Origin: Acanthosepion lycidas
Lineage: Eukaryota; Mollusca; Cephalopoda; Sepiida; Sepiidae
Assembly (NCBI GenBank): GCA_963932145.1
Contig: OZ010616.1
Coordinates: 49,620,053-49,684,052, forward strand
DNA length: 64,000 nt
Direction of reading: 5' to 3'
Part shown: positions 51,401 through 63,117 of the stretch, piece by piece
Position numbering within the stretch: position 1 is the stretch's first letter
Layout of the letters: each line of letters begins with the position of its first letter
Made by a program: the position numbers and the translations under genes
The notes under the pieces: generated by a model
Told to the model about the DNA's origin: nothing
What the model saw: only the letters and a program-made list of their open reading frames with translations
Databases searched by the model: none

Positions 51401-51433
51401 CTTTGATAAAGTCCACATTGGACGAAACGCGTC
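51401..51433 (+). ncRNA. Hammerhead-like motif, right arm of Penelope element D
   Basis: TTGATAA box, stem GTCC/GGAC with ACATT loop, GAAAC, then GCGTC. It has the expected spacing of a Penelope hammerhead with two core substitutions. Confidence 0.4.
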
Positions 51434-51490
51434 AGCAATTACCAGTTTTCCTATTGTCATTTTTATTCATAAATATATATATATATATAT

Positions 51491-52250
51491 AGGTTGGAAA
51501 GAAAGTTCTGTTGCATTTGAAAAGTAACCATTGCTTCATTGGTCTTAATAAATATATTTAATCAAGAAAACATTTCACCTCATTATTAAAAACATAATCC
51601 CATCTATCTGGCAAATTGTTGATCCATTGGTTGTAAAATTATTCAAGTTTCAATGTAAAGAAACAATCAGTTTTAACCTCTTCATGGTTGATAACTGACT
51701 TTCCATCTAAAAATGTTGCAATAATCTAAATGGATGAGTCATATAGAGCAAGGTCAGGAAAGTAAGGATGATGGGGTAAAACTTTCATATTTAGTGCCAT
51801 AATTTGATCCTGGGTGACTTAGGTAACATGTGGTCATGCATTATCATGACAGAGCAATGTCTTAATGATTAAACAATAACAGATGCCTCCAGTTGACAAC
51901 AATACTTCTGTTTTTTTTAGTTTAGTACTACATGATATATTAAGCCCTTCATATCCCACCAAATACAGAGTGTAACATTTTTTGTATGTGGTTTGGGGAT
52001 GAAGTGCCCTTTTTTAATGGTTGCTAACAGTTGTCATTTTTGTTAAATATGATTATAGATAATTCACTTTTCATCATCAGTGATGATTCTACCCAGGAAA
52101 AGGTTCAGTAGAAAATCTACTCTTCAACGATGAGCAGAGGGCAACTCCTTGATTAAACTGATGAGTCAGATGATGAGGTGCCCATTGACTAAGTATAGAC
52201 ACTTTTCCAAGTTCATAAAAGTATTTTATGATCAAAAATATGACTTATAT
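51491..52250 (-). mobile_element. Mariner (IS630/Tc1-mariner) transposase remnant
   Basis: Right after a TA tract the sequence begins aggttggaaagaaagttctg, a typical mariner terminus. Minus-strand reading, in broken frames, gives LGKVSILSQWAPHHL, a degraded DE.W region, WW-like YLVG, HDNAWPHVT (second catalytic Asp context) and LPHHPYFPDLALYD (the YSPDLAP region with the third acidic residue), then LDGKSV and the C-terminal PDRWDYV block. Many stops. The other terminus was not found and lies beyond about 52250. Confidence 0.8.
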
Positions 52251-53037
52251 TAAATTGTTTTGCTAATTTTCATGCTTGAGATTTTCCTTAATTACAGTTT
52301 ATAGAAGCTCAACAGAACTTGTCATCAAGCTTGAGGGGAAACTTACAAAAAAAAATTCCTGATTGAAAATGACCAAACCATCACTGACATATTCAGACAC
52401 TTAAAACTTTATTTTTATTGACAGAATAAATATTTTTTTGCTAAAGAGCCCTTTTTGAATTTATGCAGCATGCAGATATGGATCTGATCTAAATTCATTT
52501 TAATAGGGTAAAACTGATACAAAAATTTACCCACAATTTAAATAAATCGGCAATAAATTATTAGAAAATTAATGGCTATTTTATTGTAAGTAGTGAAAAG
52601 GTACAATCAAAGTGGTCATGTCAAGAATGTAGCAGGAATTTATTTCCAACTTTGTGTGTGTGCTAAAGATGCATAGTTTATTTGTAATATTAAATAATTA
52701 TTAGAAATAAAAAAAATTTAAGTAAAACTAATAAATGAGCTGAATTTACCATTTATAATCTGCATATTCTTAGTAAAGGACAACAGGAACATGATTTATA
52801 TATATTCACCTTTTGTATGTTATCTATTCAAGCCAATATAAAAGTCCAGTTTATTGATTTAGATCAAAACGTCATCTGAAGTCATATTTGTGACACGATT
52901 ATATTTACTGATCCTAAACCAAACTATTAATAAGGATGGAATTGTATTGGGCTTGAAAGTCAATTTACCCTACTTGAACTTATATTTCATTTAATTTTAT
53001 ATTTCTTATATTTATATTAAATCATATTTCATAAATA

Positions 53038-53077
53038 GAAGATATCAATATCCAATGAAATGGATATTGATATCTTC
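53038..53077. repeat. Perfect hairpin with 17-bp arms
   Basis: gaagatatcaatatcca pairs with tggatattgatatcttc around atgaaa. Confidence 0.97.
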
Positions 53078-53082
53078 CTTGT

Positions 53083-53118
53083 TTTCCCTTTCACTATATT
53101 TCAATAGTGAAAGGGAAA
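53083..53118. repeat. Perfect hairpin with 15-bp arms, adjacent to the previous one
   Basis: tttccctttcactat pairs with atagtgaaagggaaa around a 6-base loop; it begins five bases after the previous hairpin ends. Confidence 0.97.
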
Positions 53119-54904
53119 CAAATTCAAGTTCTATGGAAGTAGAATTGTTTGTTAACAGTTTATTAGTCCTCTCTCTTGTCAAAGCTCAATTGAGGATGAG
53201 ATGGGGAGCTAGAACATCTGTCATTACCTCCTCATCATACCATTTCAGTAATTTACTAATTCAAATATCAGTCTGACACAGTGTAGGTATAACAGGTCAA
53301 AGGTTGGAAGCAAGGATCAATCAGTATATACCAGCTAATATTCACACGGTTAAGGTAGACAATTTGTGTAGGTTTATGAATATAACTGGTTTGCCAATAG
53401 CTGAACAGTTGTTACAAAACCAGCAATGTGTCTGGTCTCACAACAAATACGTTCTGAGGACTGAGCAAGACAAATTCTGAATTTCATTTGAAGGTGTTAG
53501 AATCAATTTATATTAAGTCTTACCAGCCATTTCTGTAAGCAGAAGGGGTCATTATTAGGCTTAAATGTGATTAGCCTGTACTTGTTATATATTTTATATA
53601 AAATTTAGTCTTCAGTGTTTATTTTTAGTTGCTGTTCACTTTTCTTGTTTTCAACAAAGTTAAACTGGTTTAGCTGCTGTTTTGTTAATTGTGTTTTGAT
53701 ATTACCATTTACAGTAATGTTATTCTTATTTTAACATGTCCATTTTTATCACTTTAAATATGTTCTTTTCTAATATATATTTTGCTTCAATAGGATTTCC
53801 ATATTATGTATACTTTCAATAAATTGTCACATTGACTCATTTACTGACTAGACTCACTAAGTGTTGTAAAGTTAGACTATTTTATTCTAAGGAACTATTT
53901 TGGCTAAACAGTGAACACTGACTTGTTTGGGTATTTTAAGAACAGTCTTTAACATTTTCACTTTGATTTACTGACAGTTTTAATGGTATTACAGTTTTAT
54001 GTTGAATAAAGCCTTATAATGAGTTGTGTGTTCTCTCTATTATTGCAATTTATTCAACATAAAAGTATTCAAAGGATCTTTACTTTGAACCAACTGCAGA
54101 CTTTTGCAAGAATAATGGAATGATTACTTAGACCAGAGAGGCTTGACTGTGGCCCCAGTTCAGAAAGTTCCAAACAATTATGGGAACATTCAAAATTTTC
54201 TTCTATTTATATCAAACAGTGGCAGAAAGAACTTAACAAATTTTGTCTCCTTCAGGATTTACAGCACCATTTTTAGAATGCACAATGTATGAAAAGGCCA
54301 GCAATGTTTTACAGTCACAGTTTGTTAAAAAAACCCACTAGTTGGAGGTTAGCAAACAGAAGAGTCCTTGGATTAATATTTTCAGGCTCTGAAAATTTTA
54401 AGCAAGAATTACAATTTTAGAGCAGTGACTGCAACATATCAGGACAAACACATTCAAAAGATGCCTTCATTGATAGTTTGTGGTCTCCTTTTATCCATCA
54501 ACGATTATGGGAAAATAGTCCAACTTCACAACATCTTCCCACCCCTCTCAAAAGAATACTTATTTTACTTCTGGATTTTAGCAGTTCTAAATTTTTGTAA
54601 TGCTACAAGACATATTTTGCTACAGAGTTTATGCTACTGACAATAACTGAATGTCATATAAAACACATTTTATTTTTACTCTAAATTTTTACTAAATAGT
54701 GTGTATGTGTGTACAAATTTCATAATCCATCTGTTACCTTAAAATTATACAAAAAGATTTTTTTTTTTTTTTTTAAGTTTATCAGATATGAGATTTTGCT
54801 TTGAGTAATTTTCAATCAATGGTAATGTCTAAAAAAATGAATAAGAATTTTTTACTTATATTCTTAGGCCTAAAAAATTTTAATATTTTTTGTGCTTAAG
54901 ATTT

Positions 54905-55055
54905 GGATTGGGGAATCGGAGAGCTAAGTCCAAATTCAAGCCAAGTTCATTACATTTATTCACTTAAGTACTAATGCCACCACCGCTCCCCATTTATGAG
55001 TAAATAGCAGGACAGACTGGGTTCTATAGTCTTGGGTGGCAATGGATCTAGGAAA
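54905..55055 (-). repeat. SINE-like interspersed repeat, copy 3 (inverted)
   Basis: The inverse strand reads ttgccaccca, gtcctgctatttactcataa, then agtgaataaatgtaatgaac and ttgaatttgg, as in copy 1. Confidence 0.55.
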
Positions 55056-55832
55056 AAGTAAACTCTGAATTCAAAACTGTATGTGGCCCTGGTGAAGCAC
55101 ATATTATGCAGCTATGGAAAGATCATTCACATTGACTCAATGTTCTTGACTACAAATTGATTTTGTACTTAAGTTGATCTTTTTCATTATGAACTTGAAT
55201 TTTTCTTTGATATCATAGTGTACATTTTATTTTTGTAATCTTTAACTGATATATGAGTATATATCAGTATATCAAATGTGAAACTTTGTATGAGTTAACT
55301 TTGTACTAAGGTTAAATTTACATATTTATTTACAATTATGAATTTGACTCTAATACTAACCCTGCTACTCCATTTGACAGACAAATCAAGTCAAATGACT
55401 TTTTTCCTATTATTCAGTGTAGGGCTAGTAAAGTTTAATAACTTTATCACTACCTCCACAGACAACAAATATTTCTGTTTATAACAACTTGTTTAAATCA
55501 TGATTTAAAGTTGATTTTTGACAAGCTTTTGATATCTTGTATCTGTACATTTCAGTCTATCTGTGTATTTGTAAAATCAGTCTATTAGAATTTTCCCAAA
55601 TATATTTGTCTTTATTTGTTGCAAGTGTGAATCCTCCCCATTCCCTTTGTAGTAAAAAGTAAGTTCCATTCAGATAGATACTTCCTAAGAAATTTCCAGG
55701 ATGACTTTTTCCTAATCACTACAATCTTGAATTCTCCGAGTCTAGGAGTAACTGTTATCTTTCTTGTATAATCCCATGAACTTCACTTTTTGCTTTTTCT
55801 CACACAGCACCACACACTGCCTTAAGGTAAAA

Positions 55833-55834
<2 letters not shown>

Positions 55835-55892
<58 letters not shown>

Positions 55893-55910
55893 GTGTGTGT
55901 GTATATATAT
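55835..55910. repeat. (TA)n(TG)n compound microsatellite
   Basis: TA to 55884 followed by TATATGTGTGTGTGTATATATA. Confidence 0.95.
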
Positions 55911-56521
55911 ATGCTCTGAAATAACGGAATGTAATGATACAAAATCAAACTAATTGTATAATAGAAAAAAAATCGAATGGCATTTTTTGAAATTTTTAGT
56001 GCATGAAACATAAAATTCTTTGATTATATTTTTTGTCTTTTCAATTTGTTGAAGCTAATTGAAATTTGTTGGGAATTAATAAATTCCTTTTGAATTTTTG
56101 TTGAAGCTTAAGTCTTATAAAATTTGATAAATTATGTACCCTACTGATGCGATGCAAAGATACAGACTTTTTTTTTCTTTAAAGATTTAAGGCCTTCTTT
56201 ACCTCTTATAGGATTCCAATAAAACACAGATCAACTGAACAATATCACCAAGCATTTGCATAATGCTACACATTTATTTAAAGCTAAGACAATATTTCAG
56301 CTTCAGTTCATTTCAAATAAATTTATTTTTTAAAGTAAATATATTTTTAAAATTATAATTATAAATATTAAAAAGAATAGAAATAATGTGATTATAATAA
56401 AATATGTTAATTATGAAGAAATACTTTTGGCTAATTTAGTGTGTAGCATTCTATCTAGAGCAATTATTGTAATAGGAATAATTAAAATTTACTCTTTTCC
56501 AGAAGTTAACTCAGTGTTTTG

Positions 56522-56641
56522 TGATTCCTCACTCATCACAGCCCAGACAAGAATGATTGTATTAATTATTACAGAATAAATGATTATTTCTGTAATAATT
56601 AATACAATTATTTTTATCTTGGTCCTAATAACTGAGGAATC
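56522..56641. repeat. Nested hairpin with perfect 21-bp inner arms
   Basis: Inner arms 56556-56576 and 56588-56608 (ttctgtaataattaatacaa) are perfect; outer gattcctca/tgaggaatc (56522-56530 and 56633-56641) also pair. Just left of the TIR element. Confidence 0.85.
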
Positions 56642-56676
56642 ATTAAACTCTATTTCTGAAACAATAAATAAACTAA

Positions 56677-57021
56677 TTATTTACATTGTTCAGGCTGTTG
56701 TCCTCATCTTTGTTGCCATATTAACACTGTTTCAGGAGTTGTATGCTCCAACCTTCTTCAGGTAATTGGAATTTTGAATCAAATCCTTTATTTTGTCCGC
56801 TGTTCTAGTTCATCATGCCATGCCTCTTCCAGATATCTCAGTATCAGTTTTTTCCCTTATATTACAATGTTTGTTTGTTTGTTTTATTTATTTATTTTTT
56901 TCCAGTAATTTTCTCTGTCTATTATTTCAACCTCATTCCACAGGGGCAATGATCTCCCTTTTCCCTCCATATATGAATATGGCAACAAACATGAGGTCAA
57001 CAGTCCAAACACTGTAAATAA
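56677..57021. mobile_element. 345-bp TIR element, related to 10015-10216
   Basis: ttatttacattgttcaggct...ctcatctttgttgccatat at the left is matched, inverted, by atatggcaacaaacatgagg...actgtaaataa at the right. The interior has blocks shared with 28290-28440 (ctccaaccttcttcaggtaa, gttctagtt). The 3' outer sequence acctcatctcagaaatatag also follows the copies at 20343 and 28205. It lies about 270 bases upstream of PGRMC exon 2. Confidence 0.72.
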
Positions 57022-57292
57022 TTACAATACCTCATCTCAGAAATATAGACAAAATAAACTAACATTTAAGCATTATTTTTTTCATTTTTTTTTTTTTTTA
57101 CTTGAATTTATTTCAACTTTCTGTAAAATTTCATCATTTTCACTTCAAATTTTTATTTTGTTACAATATATGTAAGACACCAATTGTCATATCTTGTTTC
57201 ATATTTTGGATATGAATAGAAATTTAATAATGTAAGTAATAGTTGTTGAATTTTCTTTCTCTCTCTCTCTCCCCTACTCCTATTTTTTTTAG

Positions 57293-57448
57293 GTGGGCCA
57301 TATTCTGTTTTTGCTGGACGTGATGCATCAAGAGCATTGTCTATTTTCTCAGTCAGTCAATCTGCCATCAAAGATGATTATGATGACTTGAGTGATCTTA
57401 CATCTGCTGAAATGAATCGAATACTGGAATGGGAATTGCAATTAACGG
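57293..57448 (+). CDS. PGRMC exon 2
   Basis: Phase 1 to phase 1, 156 bases, encoding residues 104-155 after the split codon, with acceptor tttttttag and donor gtaagt. The joined protein reads YGAGGPYSVFAGRDASRALS, then DDYDDLSDLT and WELQLT, matching the second half of the cytochrome b5-like domain of PGRMC proteins. The Tyr at 107 corresponds to Tyr113 of human PGRMC1, the axial heme ligand. Length and phases equal the vertebrate exon 2. The human residues Lys163/Tyr164 would fall at the start of the next exon. Confidence 0.95.
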
Positions 57449-57661
57449 GTAAGTAGTGATAATCAGTTTTTATTTGATTACCTTTTCTTTTAAACTATTT
57501 ATCAATTTGATTTTTTATATCGTTTTCTTATGCTATTTCTTTTATGTTTCTGAATTGATTTGATTTGTTTTTTATGGCTTATCAACTTTTTGCAAGTTAT
57601 TTAAAGTGAAAAAATGTTTTTTAGATTGTGGATGATAATAATTTACTGGTAGTCTTACTAA

Positions 57662-58089
57662 TTAACCCATAGCCAAGGGGGAGAACACAGCTGTTTGAGG
57701 TTTCCTATAGCACCACTGAACTTAAATAAAGTCAATTCAGGTTTCCTATGGTAAAAATTTTCTTTCCCAAGTGAAAATCATCACAAAAATGGCAAAAGTC
57801 ATTTTGTCACAGCTTATTTTCTCTCAAAAAATGGATTTTCATACTTTTTTAGGGGTAAAATATTGAAAAATGACTGTTTTATCATCACCTAAACTAATAT
57901 CAAGGGTAACTTTTGATCTGAACCCCATGAAACTAGGTATTTTCTGAAAGCAAAATATATATTCTTTCATTTAAAAGTAAAATTAGCTGGTGTAAATGAC
58001 TCAAAATTTTTTTCAGTGGGTAAAATGTGAAAAAATAGTGAAAATTTTTTTTGTTCTAAACAAAATATTTCCTCCATTAATGGGAAATT

Positions 58090-58120
<31 letters not shown>

Positions 58121-58250
58121 GAAATCAAAAAGACTAAATCATAATCAAACTATTTCAGGCATTGAGAGTTTTGAAGGAAATCGACATTCCTAGGGATTCA
58201 AAATGCGATAAAATCCATTGGTAAATTCAATTATGACTGCCAAGGGTTAA
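57662..58250. mobile_element. Possible TTAA-type element with short TIRs
   Basis: Starts TTAACCCATAGCCAAGGGG and ends GACTGCCAAGGGTTAA; the ends are imperfectly inverted (TTAACCC...GGC). TTAA sites suggest a piggyBac-like origin, but the match is short. Confidence 0.35.
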
Positions 58251-59194
58251 AAAAAAAATTGAACCTGGCCACGGAAATCTTTAGTAAAAGGCAAAAGATT
58301 TATCTGCAATTCCTAACCACCAAAAACCAAAAGTTTTTTTTTTTTTTTTTTTTTTCCAAAAAATAGCAGCAATAAGGAAAATTAAACCCAATTGACTTTG
58401 ACAGCTAGGTCAAAGGTCAGCCAGACAGCTAGTAATAAACGGTAAACCTTAGAACAAGTTGTAATAAAACCCACCACTCCCAGATAAAAGCAAAGAGTGA
58501 AAAAAAAAAAAAGGGTTCAGCATTACTAGGGCTTGATATAACCTATGTTTGAACAATGGCTTGGTGAGTTTTGTTTTGTTTTTAACACCCCGTGACCCGG
58601 TGATGACAACAATACTTAGCAGATGACATTGTTTTTTCGCCGCATATCTTTCGTATTTGCCATCGCCGGTCCATTTAGCCCTTCCTTTTATTCAATGATG
58701 TTCATGCCAAATGAAAGAGAAAGGAATGAATTTTGAATGCTGTTATTTTGAAGCAAAAATAAATATTTTTTCATAAAAAAAAAGGAAATTTTTTTCAGAA
58801 CATTGGGCATAATTTCTTAATGCTAACCGCTGAGTGACATTTTCCACAGCCAAATCGAAGATTAATTACCAGTGAATAATTCCATGTGAAAACAATAGCC
58901 ATCTGGATCCTATAACGTCCCCCTAAAAGGTCCAGAAGTTTACTAATTGATCGAAAACCTGTTGCACATAATTGTATTTTTCACGGTCAGTTTCCATTAT
59001 TTCATCTTGATATTATCATTTTCGGACAGCCAAGTCATCAAGGATTCAGGAAAACAGTTTGCATAGGTTTTCTTTAAGAACTTTACATTCTATGAGTTGT
59101 TAAAAATGTGACTGACGAATGAGATTTTTTTGTTGAATATTTCGTTTACGCGCCATGTTGGATTTTCCTATATGACAAAAACAAGGCTTTTAAA

Positions 59195-59315
59195 CAGCCG
59201 TGAGAAGTGAATTCATACCTTTCCTATGAGTATTTTCGTGTAAGTGAATATAACAAACCCATCTGGAATTGGAACTTTCTGATTTCTAATTCCAACCCAT
59301 TACACCACTTGCACA
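59195..59315 (+). repeat. SINE-like interspersed repeat, copy 4
   Basis: gaattcatacctttcc, agtgaatata and aattccaacccattacacca follow the order of copy 1; the 5' part is missing. Confidence 0.6.
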
Positions 59316-60526
59316 TTCAAGCTTACAGCACCTGGTATTCCCAAGCAGTCACTCATCTAGACACTGACCAGGTTCAATGTTGCTTAATTGATTAAGTGAT
59401 TGTATGAGAAGCAGTGTTTAAATATGATATGGCCATACACCTTCTGTTTCTGAAGCTCATCTTTGTAAATTCATTCATGTTTAAGGATGATTTGAATTTT
59501 CAAGTAAATCTTTTTTTTTTTTCTTTATAAATCATTTTGCATTAAATTCAAAGCCTTCAAATATTACACTTTTATGCAATTTTAATTTTATAATAACTGT
59601 CTTTCTTTTTATAAAGTCTATTATTGACTGAGTAGATTATAAAAAAATATTCTACTTTTTAAAAAGTTTACACTTTTAAATTTATGGAAGAGTAATTTTT
59701 AATTTATTGAAATACTGAAATTCTGGGATGAGGATTTATCATTATTTACATGCAGATGATTATTGTCCTCAGCAACAAAGTTGGGGACAAGACACATATA
59801 AATAATTTTAATACTTACCATATATTTCTGAGAACAAGACAACATTTAAATCCCCAAAATCACCCTTAAAAATCTGTGGTCATCCTATACTACAATTCTA
59901 AAAAAGAAATCTTAAATTCTGAGTTTGTCAGTCGGCTAAACATTGCCTCGTTGCAATAACCAATAATGTACATGAAAAGATTCACATTACTAAATAGACT
60001 GATAATAAAACCATTTCTACTTTATATATTATTGGCATAACTTCATGATAAATTGTCTATTCAAAGAATAATTCCATACCAATGAAATCAATTTATATCC
60101 ATGCATGTTCAGCTGAGAAAATGTAAACATTATGATTGCATTCACAGCAACTTTTATCTTTTGCTTAACTTAATAATCATCATGGTAGTGTTAATTACAG
60201 TAGTAATAACATTTAGGATAACATAATATTCATTTCTCATTAAAAATTCATTATCATTTTGGTATTAAATAATAACACAAGTTAGGATTACATACAATCT
60301 TTATTTTTCAAATAAAAATCCTTTTACAGTAGTTACATTTAAAACTTTTAGGATATAAAATTATTTTCCATCAAGTTATCGGTATTAATAAATAACCCTG
60401 TTACATGTATATCTAAATCCCATTGTACATTATCATACTATTATTAGTGGTATTTTGTGATTATCAATGAAGTATAAGTAAATGGCCATTAGTACACTAG
60501 ACTATTTCTAACTATTTTTGATATAG

Positions 60527-60636
60527 GAAAAGAAGAGGAAGAAGATCGATCAGTATTTGCAAGGGATCATGTCATGAAACGTAAACAAAATATTGGTTTC
60601 CCTTTTAGGGTGCATGGAACCAATTGCAGGCATTAA
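60527..60636 (+). CDS. Candidate PGRMC last exon (possible alternative terminus)
   Basis: After the acceptor atatag at 60526 the split codon joins in frame (Gly) and 35 residues follow to TAA: KEEEEDRSVFARDHVMKRKQ, then a short basic/aromatic tail ending in NCRH. The total would be 191 residues, close to the 195 of human PGRMC1. But the family's usual C-terminus (KYxxVGxLL followed by an acidic Ser-Asp-Glu tail with phosphorylation sites) is absent, and the position of human Tyr164 would be Glu. It could be an alternative last exon, a pseudo-exon, or an internal exon misread, with the conventional exon beyond 64000. Confidence 0.35.
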
Positions 60637-60690
60637 TTGCTGCAATAAGTTTAAAGCTTTCTTTTTCTGCTACATCATTTTTATATAATC

Positions 60691-60696
60691 AATAAA
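60691..60696 (+). terminator. AATAAA polyadenylation signal after the candidate last exon
   Basis: Canonical hexamer 55 bases after the TAA. The base composition is AT-rich, so a chance match is possible. Confidence 0.35.
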
Positions 60697-60699
60697 CAG

Positions 60700-61879
60700 T
60701 TATCTTATACTACAGGTATTGGATAAATTCATGAAAATTTGCTGTTTTTTTACCTCATCTTTTTACCTCAAGGTCACTTATACGCAGAAATATAGTATTT
60801 AAATAAATAAATACTTATATTTAAAGTTTTATGAAATAATTTTTAACAGTTATAAAATTAAGCCTAGCTAGAAATTTGTTTCTTTTTATCTTGTTATGTT
60901 TCCTACATTTCAATGTTTTTGTGTACAGAATTGCTTATCATTTGCATTGTTCAGTAATTGGATATTAAATTATTTTGAAGGCCTTATCTGATTCTTTGTA
61001 ATGTTTTAATGGAATAAATTCTCTATTTCTTTTAGTGTTTATGTGTATGCAAATTTAAATTTCCTAAAAAAAAGAAAAATACTTTAATACACATTTATTG
61101 TTGTCCCACATTTTACAGAAAATATTGAGCAAATGAAATTGAAACCTTTTATTGGTTTTACTTGAGCAAAATATCTTCAATAAGTTTGTAAACTTATCTT
61201 TTATTACTTAAAACTTGAAGGATTATTTTCTACTGACAAAATGGTCCAAAGGATCACTCCTTCAAGTTTACCTTTGCTTACATTTCTATCAATAGAATGT
61301 TTTTCATGTTGTCTTTTAGTTTTTTACCTCCAAAATATTTTATCAATTATATACATTAGAATGTACAAAAAATAATCAATTCACTACAAATTTTATATTG
61401 TTTAAAAACTAAACAGCAACAATTATTCTTTTAAGCATATTTTATTGAAAAGTCTAGACATTCTATGTCTATTAAATTTAACCTTTGTCTTTTCTAAATT
61501 GTTTAAAAATCAATGTACTTGTGTATTTCAATCATCAGATATAGCTAAATTGCATTGTCAGTGTTTCAAATAAAAATTTTAGGAAGGTAAGATTACTTTC
61601 TGTTATTGGATAAAAATTTGAAACTTGATCCAAACAATTTTTACCCTTCAAAATCCTTTGCATATGTGTTTTATGCATATGCACAACCATGCACTTTTTG
61701 GGGGAGGAAAGTGTATAAAAATTGGAATTATGATGTTCCTCCACTAATGAAGGTTTAGACATATGTAAATGAGGCACTGTGTACAATGCAGTATTGCTAT
61801 ACCTACAGGGGAGTTATCTTCTCTTGACGAGACTACATCTGTCAGAATAGCTATCATAACAATATGGTATCACCAATCA
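60700..61879. other. No gene seen
   Basis: AT-rich DNA between the candidate exon and the retrotransposon; no exon or repeat motif recognised. Confidence 0.45.
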
Positions 61880-61899
61880 GTTATTTAACCACGATGGAG

Positions 61900-62590
61900 G
61901 ATCCAGAATATGGCCTAGGTGTTTCACAGTGTCAGTGAGAATAAAAAAGTTAAGAGACACCAAAGCTAATGGAGAAGAAAATGAAGTTACAGATTTATTT
62001 TTGACTTCAGTGGGGTGTGAGGCCATAAAAAAATCTCTGCTATGGTATATCCCAAAGTGTTGGTAGATTTAGCTTATGAAGAAATTTCTGTTATTATAAA
62101 AGCAAATATAAGACCAAAAAAAGATTGGTCATAGTGGAAAGAACTAAAATTATCAAAAGTAGACAGACTGGACAAAACTATTATGCAATATATACAGTGG
62201 TTGAAAGAAGTGTTGAGAGATTGTAAATTTGAAAGAATGGGTTTGGAACAAATGTCTATCGAAGACAAGCTAATTTTGCTAAGCCTTATTGAAGGAATGT
62301 TTGGCATCTCATACAAGCATAAAATTCTAGAATGGCTTCAAGCTTCATAATATGAATCTGAAAGCATTTGTAGACTTCTTACAACAATTGGAATTGATTC
62401 AAAAATGTAATGCCTCCAAAGGCAGCATGGAGACTTGAGTGTTACTAAAAAGCTTGCTTGTATGCATATATTGCAATAAAGAACATGAAAGAGCAAAAAT
62501 AAGTGTCCAGCTTTTGGGAAATGATGTTTTAAGTGTAAAAAGAGGAATCACTTCCAGATGGTATGCACATATGAAAAGCAAGTGGAAAAT
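61900..62590 (+). pseudogene. Ty3-like gag with CCHC zinc knuckle
   Basis: Fragments of a capsid-like reading (LFLTSVGCEA, then TIMQYIQWLKEVLRDCKFER and IEDKLILLSLIEG) in shifting frames. They are followed by an intact CX2CX4HX4C knuckle at 62525-62566 (CFKCKKRNHFQMVC) that would bind nucleic acid. A stop lies just before the knuckle. Confidence 0.75.
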
Positions 62591-62639
62591 ATAGATCCAC
62601 TGATTGATGTTTACTGATTCCAGTGACTATGCTATAACC

Positions 62640-63020
62640 ACAATATTGTAGGAAGATCACCCTTTAATGTACTTATCCAGAAAACTAACATCAGTGGAGG
62701 CAAATTATTCAAATATTGAGAAGGAGGCATTGGCGATTGTGTAGAGCACGGAAAGACCTAGAAATATTTTGCTGGGAAGAAAATTTCTATTAAAATCTGA
62801 TCATAAGCCTTTGGAATTTATATTCAACCCCAGAAGAGAGTTGCCAAACGTCACATCTGCCACGATATTAAGACAGGCAATTAAACTTATAGCATTCAAC
62901 TTTGACATTGTATTTATTAAAGGAAATATTATTCTGCATGTGGATGCATTATCTTGGTTAGTTTTGAGAGTAAAAATGTTGGAGCAAGTGAAAATTGTGA
63001 GGATAGGATTTTGCACTGGA
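62640..63020 (+). pseudogene. RT-associated RNase H region of the Ty3-like element
   Basis: MYLSRKLTSVEANYSNIEKE and EALAIV are followed by a shift, then LLGRKFLLKSDHKPLEFIFN and HVDALSWL. This is the standard Ty3 RNase H block with SDHKPL; the D of TDHKPL is kept. It follows gag almost directly, so the RT palm is deleted. The final ALSRL motif is altered to ALSWL. Confidence 0.82.
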
Positions 63021-63117
63021 TAGAAACAGACATATTACCCTAAATCAGCTTAGGCTAGAAATTAGGCAGGATTCAGTATTGAGTAGAATAAAGAGAAATA
63101 CATAGAGTAATTGCTTT

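Larger units (their letters stand above)
50798..51476 (-). mobile_element. Penelope-like element copy D (Neptune-like) between perfect 123-bp inverted repeats
   Basis: Left arm 50798-50920 and right arm 51354-51476 are exact reverse complements. The 433-base middle holds the C-terminal part of a GIY-YIG endonuclease on the minus strand. Each arm has a hammerhead-like motif in GGACGAAACGCG context. The right arm ends in TATATA and the left begins at ATATTTATG close to another TA tract. This is a 5'-truncated copy with an inverted terminal repeat fused at the truncation point. It belongs to a different family from copies A and C. Confidence 0.9.
57449..60526 (+). other. PGRMC intron 2 (to the candidate last exon)
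   Basis: Contains a TTAA-flanked element candidate (57662-58250), runs of T (58091-58120 and 58335-58355) and a CpG-containing stretch (58550-59190) that looks like a younger repeat of unknown class. A SINE-like copy lies at 59195-59315. I searched it for a conventional PGRMC third exon (KYxxVGxLL) and did not see one. Confidence 0.6.

Noticed and set aside
56388-56765. Ile-rich frames that look like membrane proteins
   Set aside because: They overlap an AT-rich hairpin and a TIR element; hydrophobicity comes from AT-rich codons.
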